Part shown: positions 57,265-64,000 of the stretch, piece by piece
Layout of the letters: each line of letters begins with the position of its first letter
How positions within the stretch are numbered: position 1 is the first letter of the stretch
Assembly (NCBI RefSeq): GCF_009604405.1
Contig: NZ_WEGK01000002.1
Coordinates: 434,001-498,000 of the forward strand
Direction: 5' to 3'
DNA: 64,000 bases
Origin: Nocardia macrotermitis
Lineage (GTDB): Bacteria > Actinomycetota > Actinomycetes > Mycobacteriales > Mycobacteriaceae
Made by a program: the position numbers and the translations under genes
Notes under the pieces: model-generated
What the model was told of the DNA's origin: nothing
Seen by the model: the letters and a program-made list of their open reading frames with translations, nothing else
The model's database searches: none

Positions 57265-58398
57265 TCAGCCGAACAGCTTGCGCACGAACGGGAGTGAGTC
57301 CGGCTGGGAAGCCAGCACCGTGCCGCTGTGATCGGTCGGGTAGGTGTGGAAGGTGAGGGGCTGGTGGTTGGCGGTCAGGACGGCCGCGAAGCGGAGCGTC
57401 TCCGGCGTGATGACGTCGGTGTCCGTCAAACCCTGCCCCATGAACAGCGGCCGGTCGTACCCGGACTCGGGCAGGCCGAGGTAGTTGTGCAGCAGGCCGT
57501 GGAAATCGGGGATGTCCGAGAGCGGCCGGGCGAACAGGTTGCCGCCGATCACCTTCTGCGCGGTGGTCGCCGCGCCGAGCGGGGTCAGGCATTCGGTGCG
57601 AGCGCGGTCGGCCCAGTAGCGGCCGGCGGGCGTCAGATACGACTCGATGTGCAGTTCCGGATGCGCGGTGCGCAGCCCATCGATGATGTAGAGCGCGTAC
57701 GCGGTGGTGTCGCCGCTGAGTTTCACCGGCGGAACACCCGGACCGAGCAGGCTGATCACATCTTCGATATAGGCGGGAGTGCCGGTCGCGACCGCGCCGC
57801 GATAGTCCAGCCCCGGACCGAAGGCGGTCGCGTACCGGGCGGTGGAGACCGCCGCGCCCGCACCCTGCGACTGACCGACGACGACCCACTTGCGGGCCAG
57901 CGTCCGATAGTGCCCGCTCGCCGCCCGCACCGCGTCCACGACGTTGTGCGCCTCGACCCGCCCATCCAGATACGGATGTTCACCGGGCGACCCCATCCCG
58001 GCATAGTCGGCCGCGACGATCGCATAACCCTGCTGCAACCAGGTCCCCAGATAGGACCAGTCGCGCTGCACCGCGGCGGGCCCGGCCACGCTGTAGGCGC
58101 AGTCGTCACCGATGCCGACGGTCCCGTGCGCCCACGCGATCACCGGCCAGCCCCCGGCGGGCGGCGCGCCCGGCGGGAAGTAGACCGCCGCACTCGCCGT
58201 GGTCGGCGCGTCGCCGACCGTGGTGGTGCCGTAGAAGAACCGCTGCGACCCCACCGAACCGGGCAGTGTCGCCGCGGCGGACAGCGGCCCGGCCGATTCG
58301 AAGACGCCCGTGGCGGGCACGGCCTGGGCCGGTGGCTGCTGTACCAGCGCGGCCGCGGCGACGGCCAGTGCGGCGGCGGCGATCGAGAGTTTCCGCAT
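57265..58398 (-). CDS. Secreted lipase (LIP family)
   Basis: The 377-residue protein has a signal peptide (MRKLSIAAAALAVAAAALVQ, ...PAQA|VP). It has the secretory-lipase layout: WPVIAWAHGTVGIGDDCAYS (oxyanion hole), nucleophile elbow VVGQSQGAGAAVS, GQGLTDTDVITPE (catalytic Asp) and TYPTDHSGTV (His). Homologues hydrolyse triacylglycerols or esters outside the cell. A strong terminator follows. It is divergent from aceA. Confidence 0.88.
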   Translation of the reverse strand: MRKLSIAAAALAVAAAALVQQPPAQAVPATGVFESAGPLSAAATLPGSVGSQRFFYGTTTVGDAPTTASAAVYFPPGAPPAGGWPVIAWAHGTVGIGDDCAYSVAGPAAVQRDWSYLGTWLQQGYAIVAADYAGMGSPGEHPYLDGRVEAHNVVDAVRAASGHYRTLARKWVVVGQSQGAGAAVSTARYATAFGPGLDYRGAVATGTPAYIEDVISLLGPGVPPVKLSGDTTAYALYIIDGLRTAHPELHIESYLTPAGRYWADRARTECLTPLGAATTAQKVIGGNLFARPLSDIPDFHGLLHNYLGLPESGYDRPLFMGQGLTDTDVITPETLRFAAVLTANHQPLTFHTYPTDHSGTVLASQPDSLPFVRKLFG

Positions 58399-58925
58399 CG
58401 TGCTCCTCGGCTGATGGATTCGGACCGGTGGATTCCGGCGGGATTCGGCTGGATCAGTCTGGCAGTCCGAACCGGTCCGAACGTTCCGGGACACCGAATG
58501 TGATCGGTGTCGGTGACCGCCGCCACGAATCGACGGTCCGCTGCCCTGTGAACGTAGTCACAGTCGGCAATGCGGGCGCGGAAATCCGGCCGGTGGTAAG
58601 GGTCACGCTAACAGTACGGGCGTTACGTAAATCCGCATGTCAGACCTACTCGCTGGTAGATAGCAGGCCCGCAATTCGCTCGCAAATTTCGCAGAGTTAG
58701 CAAACGTGCCGGGAAAGCTAGCCGAGATTTACAGTAGCAACAGGTAGACGGCACTTTTCTGGTGTGCCATCGTGTTGAAGTACACCCGATGGGCATAGCA
58801 AGCCTGCAAATCACCGCTCCAGCAGTGTTCGGACATCGCAGGGCCCCGACCGCCGAAAGCGCAGTCGGAACCCGACGGAGTCCGCACATGGGGCACTCGA
58901 CCCGAACTAGGAAGTGGAGTAAGAG
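58399..58925 (+). promoter_or_regulatory. aceA upstream region with candidate RamB sites
   Basis: 527 bp without a gene. At 58671-58706 the sequence gcaattcgctcgcaaatttc then gcagagttagcaaacg has three GCAA(A) half-sites resembling the TTTGCAAA-type RamB site reported from corynebacteria. The following AT-rich stretch (gagatttacagtagcaacag) suits a promoter. aceA has a leader of up to 200 nt and AGGAAGTGGAG as ribosome site. Confidence 0.45.
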
Positions 58926-60218
58926 ATGTCGACCACCGGCACCCCGAAAACCGCTGCGGAGATCCAGCAGGACTGGGACACCAACCCCCGTTGGAAGGGC
59001 ATCACCCGCGATTACTCGGCCGATCAGGTCGTGAAGCTGCAGGGCAGCGTCGTCGAAGAGCACACGCTCGCGCGTCGCGGTGCCGAGATCCTCTGGGAGG
59101 GCGTGAACACCGAGGGCGAGTACATCCACTCGCTGGGCGCGCTGACCGGTAACCAGGCCGTGCAGGCCGTGCGTGCCGGCCTCAAGGCCATCTACCTGTC
59201 CGGTTGGCAGGTCGCCGGTGACGCGAACCTGTCCGGACACACCTACCCCGACCAGTCGCTGTACCCGGCCAACTCGGTGCCGTCGGTCGTGCGCCGCATC
59301 AACAACGCGTTGCTGCGCGCCGACGAGATCGCCAAGGTCGAGGGCGACAACTCGGTCGACAACTGGGTCGTGCCGATCGTCGCCGACGGTGAGGCCGGCT
59401 TCGGTGGCGCGCTGAACGTCTACGAACTCCAGAAGGCCATGATCGCCGCGGGCGCCGCCGGCACCCACTGGGAGGACCAGCTGGCGTCGGAGAAGAAGTG
59501 CGGCCACCTCGGTGGCAAGGTGCTGATCCCCACCCAGCAGCACATCCGCACTCTTACCTCTGCCCGGCTCGCGGCTGATGTCGCCGACACCCCGACCGTC
59601 GTGATCGCCCGCACCGACGCCGAGGCCGCCACCCTGATCACCTCGGACGTCGACGAGCGCGACCGTCCGTTCATCACCGGTGACCGCACCTCCGAGGGCT
59701 TCTACCACGTCAAGAACGGCATCGAGCCCTGCATCGCGCGGGCCAAGGCGTACGCCCCCTACTCCGACCTGATCTGGATGGAGACCGGTATCCCGGACCT
59801 CGAGGTCGCGCGGAAGTTCGCCGAGGGCGTCAAGTCGGAGTTCCCCGACCAGCTGCTGGCCTACAACTGCTCGCCGTCCTTCAACTGGAAGGCGCACCTG
59901 GACGACGCCACCATCGCGAAGTTCCAGAAGGAGCTGTCGTCGATGGGCTTCAAGTTCCAGTTCATCACCCTGGCGGGCTTCCACTCGCTCAACTACGCCG
60001 CGTTCGACCTGGCCTACGGCTACGCCCGCGAGGGCATGACCGCCTTCGTCGACCTGCAGGAGCGCGAGTTCAAGGCCGCCGCCGAGCGTGGCTTCACCGC
60101 CGTGAAGCACCAGCGTGAGGTCGGCGCCGGCTACTTCGACACCATCGCGACCACCGTGGACCCCAACACCTCCACCGCGGCGCTGAAGGGCTCCACCGAA
60201 GAGGGCCAGTTCCACTGA
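58926..60218 (+). CDS. aceA: Isocitrate lyase
   Basis: The 430-residue protein is a prokaryotic-type isocitrate lyase with the active-site loop KKCGHLGGK (Cys192), substrate residues in [20 protein letters not shown] and [18 protein letters not shown], and [14 protein letters not shown]. It splits isocitrate to succinate and glyoxylate and, as in mycobacteria, may act as methylisocitrate lyase for propionyl-CoA from sterols and odd-chain fatty acids. Length matches Icl1 (428). It is followed by a strong terminator, then fadB2. Confidence 0.96.
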   Translation: MSTTGTPKTAAEIQQDWDTNPRWKGITRDYSADQVVKLQGSVVEEHTLARRGAEILWEGVNTEGEYIHSLGALTGNQAVQAVRAGLKAIYLSGWQVAGDANLSGHTYPDQSLYPANSVPSVVRRINNALLRADEIAKVEGDNSVDNWVVPIVADGEAGFGGALNVYELQKAMIAAGAAGTHWEDQLASEKKCGHLGGKVLIPTQQHIRTLTSARLAADVADTPTVVIARTDAEAATLITSDVDERDRPFITGDRTSEGFYHVKNGIEPCIARAKAYAPYSDLIWMETGIPDLEVARKFAEGVKSEFPDQLLAYNCSPSFNWKAHLDDATIAKFQKELSSMGFKFQFITLAGFHSLNYAAFDLAYGYAREGMTAFVDLQEREFKAAAERGFTAVKHQREVGAGYFDTIATTVDPNTSTAALKGSTEEGQFH

Positions 60219-60327
60219 GTTGTACCGGTCGCCCGTAACGGGCGGCAGTGCGGTGAACCGGCGGCGACCTGCTCGCCGTCGGTTTCCCACCACCCGACAC
60301 GGGCACTCCTGCAACGAGTGCCCACCG

Positions 60328-60366
60328 ACCCTTCCCGTCCGAACAGCCCCGGCGGGAAGGGTTTTT
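60328..60366 (+). terminator. Rho-independent terminator of aceA
   Basis: acccttcccg / cgggaagggt (60328-60337/60353-60362) is a perfect 10-bp stem followed by tttt. A second hairpin, gggcact...agtgccc (60301-60323), precedes it. The remaining spacer to fadB2 (to 60603) should hold the fadB2 promoter; no other feature was seen. Confidence 0.92.
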
Positions 60367-60603
60367 ACCTAAAAGCACCAACCAATGCCGACACACCCAA
60401 TGGATTTTCGGTACGCGACAACTGATTTCGTAAGAACATGGGTAACTTGCCGGGGACGTCCAAGTCTCGACCGCGTCCCGAACCTCGGCCCGAAGCGCAA
60501 GTCTTCACGTACTCGACGACACGCTGAGGTCGCGGAGAGGCGGGGGAGCGCACGACTGATGGGGCACTCAGGGTGCCCGCAAAATTCTCGGAGAGGCGGA
60601 ACA

Positions 60604-61467
60604 GTGAAGATTCAGCGCGTTGGTGTCATCGGCGCCGGACAGATGGGCGCGGGAATCGCGGAAGTGTGTGCTCGTGCGCACGTCGACGTGCTCGTGTTCG
60701 AGCAGACCCGGGAACTCGCCGCCGCCGGTCGCGCCCGCATCCTGCGGTCGCTGGATCGCGGCGTGAGCAGCGGCAAGATCACCGAGCGGGAGCGCGAGCA
60801 GGCGGCCTGGCGGCTGCGGTTCACCTCCGATCTCGGCGATTTCGCGGACCGGCAGCTGGTCGTGGAGGCCGTGCTGGAGAGCGAGGAGGTCAAGACCTCG
60901 ATCTTCGCCGAACTCGACAAGGTCGTCACCGATCCGGACGCGGTGCTCGCGTCCAACACCTCCTCGATTCCGATCATGAAGATCGCCGTGGCCACCACCC
61001 AGCCCGAGCGCGTGGTCGGCATGCACTTCTTCAACCCGGTGCCGGTGCTGCCGCTGGTCGAGCTGGTGACCACGCTCAAGACCAGTGCCGCGGTCGCCGA
61101 GCGGGCCGAGGCGTTCGCGTCGGAGGTGCTGGGCAAGCAGGTCGTGCGTTCCGCGGACCGCTCCGGTTTCGTGGTGAACGCGCTGCTGGTGCCGTACCTG
61201 CTCTCGTCCATCCGGATGGTCGAATCCGGTTTCGCCACAAAGGAAGACGTCGACAAGGCGATGGTGCTGGGCTGTGCGCACCCGATGGGTCCGCTGGCGC
61301 TGACCGACCTGGTCGGCCTGGACACGGTGAAGTCCATCGCGGATTCGATGTACGCCGAGTTCAAGGAGCCGTTGTACTCCGCGCCGCCGCTGCTGATGCG
61401 CATGGTCGAGGCGGGGTTGCTCGGCAAGAAGTCCGGCGCGGGCTTCTACCAGTACAAGGCTGTGTAA
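60604..61467 (+). CDS. fadB2: 3-hydroxybutyryl-CoA dehydrogenase
   Basis: The 287-residue protein has the 3-hydroxyacyl-CoA dehydrogenase NAD loop VGVIGAGQMGAGIAEVCA, SNTSSIPI, catalytic His in GMHFFNPVPVLPLVELV and the C-terminal HPMGPLALTDLVGLD domain. It oxidises 3-hydroxybutyryl-CoA or similar short-chain substrates in beta-oxidation. GTG 60604 follows GGAGAGGCGG. It is next to aceA as in M. tuberculosis (icl1-fadB2). Confidence 0.93.
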   Translation: MKIQRVGVIGAGQMGAGIAEVCARAHVDVLVFEQTRELAAAGRARILRSLDRGVSSGKITEREREQAAWRLRFTSDLGDFADRQLVVEAVLESEEVKTSIFAELDKVVTDPDAVLASNTSSIPIMKIAVATTQPERVVGMHFFNPVPVLPLVELVTTLKTSAAVAERAEAFASEVLGKQVVRSADRSGFVVNALLVPYLLSSIRMVESGFATKEDVDKAMVLGCAHPMGPLALTDLVGLDTVKSIADSMYAEFKEPLYSAPPLLMRMVEAGLLGKKSGAGFYQYKAV

Positions 61468-61487
61468 TTCGGCCTCCGCTCCGGCGT

Positions 61488-61577
61488 GTTCGCGGCCACC
61501 GAGGCTCGCCGTCGCGCACTCGAGACTCGGGCCTCGCCCATGCGCTTCGAGTGCGCAACGGTGAGTCGGCCGCGAAC
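61488..61577 (+). repeat. Nested-palindrome element, copy D (divergent stems)
   Basis: The outer stem gttcgcggcc/ggccgcgaac (61488-61497/61568-61577) is perfect. The inner stem 61505-61522/61548-61565 pairs at 16 of 18 plus one G-T. The 25-nt loop (61523-61547) is nearly identical to that of copy B, with internal gggc-ctc-gccc. It starts 20 bp after the fadB2 stop. The rest of the spacer to 61845 shows no gene and no cobalamin box. Confidence 0.9.
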
Positions 61578-61845
61578 TCGTCGCTCGAAGGCTCGCTTCG
61601 TGCGGGGCCGGGAGAGCGCGCGAGGTTGCGGGCCGACGGTTGACGTAGTGCCCGATGCTTTCGATGTAGTGCCTGTTGCTGTGATGTTCGGCCTGGTAGG
61701 CGGGTTGTGCGGTGCGGTGCGGTGCGAATGATCAAATTCCGTCTCTCGACTTATCCGTCGGCGTCCGGTGCGTCGGCATTCTGCTTCACCAGCCGTAAGC
61801 TGCATTCAGGTCGCGGGGACCGCAGCTCGGAGAGGAGTCCAGCTC

Positions 61846-64000
61846 ATGGTCAATGTCACCGATGGCTTCGGGTCGAGCATTCTCGGGTATCCGAGGATCG
61901 GGCCGCACCGTGAACTGAAACGTGCGCTCGAGTCGTACTGGCACGGGAGTCTGTCTCGGGAGAGTTTGCTGGCCGTCGGCCGGGAGATCCAGGAGACGCA
62001 GTTCAGTGAGCTGGCGGCGGCGGGGCTGACGCAGGTTCCGGGCAACACCTTCTCCTTCTACGACCACGTGCTGGACAACGCGCTGCTGTTCGGCGCGGTG
62101 CCCCAGCGGTTCGAGCCGTATCGAGAAGCCTTGCACCCCTTGGACTTCTACTTCCTGATGGCTCGCGGCCGACCGGATCTGCCGCCGCTCGAGCTGGTGC
62201 GTTTCTTCGGCACCAACTACCACTACCGGCAGCCCGAACTCGACGCCGACACCGAATTCTCGCTGCACCCCGAGGCCCTGCTGGACGAATTCGACCGGGC
62301 GATGGCGCGCGGTATCGAACTGCGGCCGGTGGTGCTGGGTCCGATGTCGCTGCTGCTGCTGTCCAAGGCGGGGCAGGTGCCGGGCGAGACCGAATTCGAT
62401 CGGCTGAGCCTGCTGGACAAGCTGCTGCCGGTGTACGAGGAACTGTTCGAGATGCTCGCCAAGCGCGGGTCGACCTGCGTGCAGTTGGACGAGCCGTGCT
62501 TCACCGGCGATCGCAGCCCGGCCGAGTTGGCCGCGTTCCTGCACACGTATCAGCGACTGTCCACCGCGCCGTTGCGCCCGCGCATCCTGGTCACCGGCCA
62601 GTACGGCGATTTCGGTGAGGCGACCGCGATCCTGGCGCAGACCCAGGTGGAGGCGATCGGGCTGGACCTGGCCAGTCATCGGGTGCGGCCCGAGGAACTG
62701 GCGAAGATTCCGGGGATCAAGCGCAAGCGGCTGTACGCGGGCGTGATCGGCGGCACCAATGTGTGGCGCGCGGACCGTCGGGTCACGCTGGATTATCTGA
62801 ACGCGCTGTCGCAGGTGTGTCCGGATCTGGTGGTGTCCACCGGGACCACACTGCTGCACGTGCCCTACGACCTGCTGGTCGAATACGACATCGACGGCCC
62901 GGTCGCGGATCGGCTCGCCTTCGCGAAACAGAAAGTGCTGGAAGTCGTTTCGCTCGCGAAGGCGCTCACCGAAGGCGGGGGCGGGCTTGCGGGAGGCGAG
63001 GCTGCGAAGTGGCAGGGTCGTCCGCGTGAAGTGCACTTCAAGCAGAAACACGCTGTGCGGCAACGGGTTTACGCGATCACGCCGGAAATGCGAGAGCGTG
63101 AGCCGTACGAGGTGCGCCGAGATGCCCAGCGCGACAAGCTGAATCTGCCGCCGGTGCCCTCCACGACACTGGGCTCCTTCCCGCAGACCGATGCCGTGCG
63201 TCAGGCGCGTTACGACCTGGGCCAGGGCAAACTGTCCTACGACGAGTACCGCAAGCGGATCGAATCGGAGATCGAGTCGACCATCCGGTTGCAGGAGGAC
63301 ATCGGCCTGGACGTGCTCGTGCACGGCGAGCACGAACGCAACGACATGATCCAGTACTTCGCCGAACTGCTGGACGGTTTCGCCACCACGCATTTCGGCT
63401 GGGTGCAGGTCTACGGTTCGCGCTGCGTGCGCCCGCCGGTGCTGTACGGCGACGTCGCGCGGCCCAAGCCGATGTCGGTGGAGTGGACCACCTACGCCCA
63501 GTCGCTCACCGACAAACCGGTGAAAGGCATTGTGACAGGGCCGGTTACGATGGTGGCGCGCTCGTTCGTGCGGCAGGATCAGCCGCTGTACGAGACGGCC
63601 GACCAAGTGGCCCTTGCCATTCGGGACGAGCTGGCCGATCTGGAGAATGCCGGAGTGTCGATCATCCAGGTCGACGAGCCGTCCATCCGGGAGCTGCTGC
63701 CGCTGCGCGAGGGGACCCAGAGCCGGGAGTACCTGCGCTGGGCGGTGAACGCGTTCCGGCTGGCGACCTCGGGTGTGCGGGCGGAAACCCAGATCCACAC
63801 GCACATCGCGTATTCCGGTCGCGCCGAGATCGTCCGGGCGATCGAGGAACTGGACGCGGACGTCACGGCGGTCGTCGCCACCCGTTCGATCGAATGGGTG
63901 CTCAAGGCGCTGGCCGACGACACCGAGGAGGGCCACGGCCTCTCGCACGGCGTGGGACCCGGTGTGTACGAAAGCCGTTCGGCTCGTATCCCCGACATCG
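61846..64000 (+). CDS. MetE-like cobalamin-independent methionine synthase paralogue lacking zinc ligands, 3' end outside window
   Basis: The 718 visible residues cover nearly the whole MetE length (about 755). The N-domain is typical (LGYPRIGPHRELKRALESYW). The C-domain keeps LDVLVHGEHERNDMIQYFAE, WVQVYGSRCVRPP, GIVTGPVTM and IIQVDEPSIREL. However, the zinc motif T-H-M-C reads THIA (His653, Ala655), and the Glu ligand in the I-E-T-S-R-S motif is Val677 (VVATRS). PGVYDIHSP reads PGVYESRSA. A canonical MetE could not hold its catalytic zinc this way, so this is probably a non-methionine-synthase relative or inactive. GGAGAGGAG precedes ATG 61846. The last expected Zn ligand (Cys near residue 740) is beyond the window. 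Confidence 0.82.
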   Translation, partial: MVNVTDGFGSSILGYPRIGPHRELKRALESYWHGSLSRESLLAVGREIQETQFSELAAAGLTQVPGNTFSFYDHVLDNALLFGAVPQRFEPYREALHPLDFYFLMARGRPDLPPLELVRFFGTNYHYRQPELDADTEFSLHPEALLDEFDRAMARGIELRPVVLGPMSLLLLSKAGQVPGETEFDRLSLLDKLLPVYEELFEMLAKRGSTCVQLDEPCFTGDRSPAELAAFLHTYQRLSTAPLRPRILVTGQYGDFGEATAILAQTQVEAIGLDLASHRVRPEELAKIPGIKRKRLYAGVIGGTNVWRADRRVTLDYLNALSQVCPDLVVSTGTTLLHVPYDLLVEYDIDGPVADRLAFAKQKVLEVVSLAKALTEGGGGLAGGEAAKWQGRPREVHFKQKHAVRQRVYAITPEMREREPYEVRRDAQRDKLNLPPVPSTTLGSFPQTDAVRQARYDLGQGKLSYDEYRKRIESEIESTIRLQEDIGLDVLVHGEHERNDMIQYFAELLDGFATTHFGWVQVYGSRCVRPPVLYGDVARPKPMSVEWTTYAQSLTDKPVKGIVTGPVTMVARSFVRQDQPLYETADQVALAIRDELADLENAGVSIIQVDEPSIRELLPLREGTQSREYLRWAVNAFRLATSGVRAETQIHTHIAYSGRAEIVRAIEELDADVTAVVATRSIEWVLKALADDTEEGHGLSHGVGPGVYESRSARIPDI

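Noticed and set aside
61578..61845. Cobalamin or SAM riboswitch before the MetE-like gene
   Set aside because: No B12 box or SAM-riboswitch core could be found by eye in the 268 bp.
61786..63948. 720-codon minus-strand frame across the MetE-like gene
   Set aside because: The composition is a codon shadow of the plus-strand gene, which has clear family motifs.

Overview
The window is chromosomal DNA of a high-GC actinobacterium, most likely Nocardia or a close relative in the Mycobacteriales. The evidence is a type VII (ESX) substrate/EspG pair, a KstD/Hsa steroid-degradation block, a WS/DGAT-type acyltransferase, a RamB-type regulator with isocitrate lyase, and widespread GTG starts. No rRNA, tRNA, insertion sequence, integrase or CRISPR array was found.

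Layout. 0-7.1 kb holds the end of an ESX-secreted Gly/Ser-rich protein with its EspG chaperone, a Uma2-family gene, a LysR regulator divergent from a two-gene operon (inositol-monophosphatase-like protein and NAD(P)-binding protein), and decayed copies of neighbouring genes. 7.4-16.0 kb is a co-oriented block that reads like a phenylpropanoid-type pathway: WS/DGAT-like acyltransferase, aromatic amino acid ammonia-lyase with a tyrosine-type selectivity motif, an unassigned enzyme that may be a heme-dependent aromatic hydroxylase, a CCoAOMT-type O-methyltransferase, a zinc alcohol dehydrogenase, and an AMP-ligase fused to a short-chain dehydrogenase that carries a (Glu-Ala)21 tract. 16.1-21.2 kb is the steroid side-chain/ring block hsd4B-like, kstD | hsaE remnant, hsaG, hsaF, with a KstR-type operator in the divergent region; hsaE is internally deleted.

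21.5-29.1 kb contains a TetR gene behind a leader with a terminator, a TrkA-like protein, an alpha/beta hydrolase, a prolyl oligopeptidase whose 3' end is tandemly duplicated, and lpd. From lpd to the end, the gene order lpd - AhpD-like - ramB - aceA - fadB2 matches the M. tuberculosis Rv0462-Rv0468 order as I recall it, but here it is opened by accessory genes: a Uma2 cassette between direct repeats next to a broken peptidase, HxlR/QorB, a GNAT toxin-antitoxin pair with a perfect palindromic operator, three tandem DUF4189 secreted proteins, a Ser/Thr kinase, an MFS pump with MarR, ATP-dependent DNA ligase B, and an amino-sugar locus.

The amino-sugar locus (43.5-52.5 kb) encodes a DeoR regulator, an ABC importer without its ATPase, a SIS protein, a ROK kinase, an N-acetylhexosamine-6-phosphate deacetylase, a hexose-phosphate kinase and a class II aldolase. 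Together these form a plausible N-acetylgalactosamine (Aga-type, via tagatose phosphates) or GlcNAc route. 52.6-58.4 kb holds membrane proteins, an XdhC/MocA-like pair and secreted proteins. 58.9-64 kb holds aceA, fadB2 and the start of a MetE-like gene that has lost two expected zinc ligands.

The most unusual non-coding signal is a nested-palindrome element seen at 43.0-43.5 kb and again at 61.5 kb. The apical loop is conserved while the stems differ in compensated fashion.
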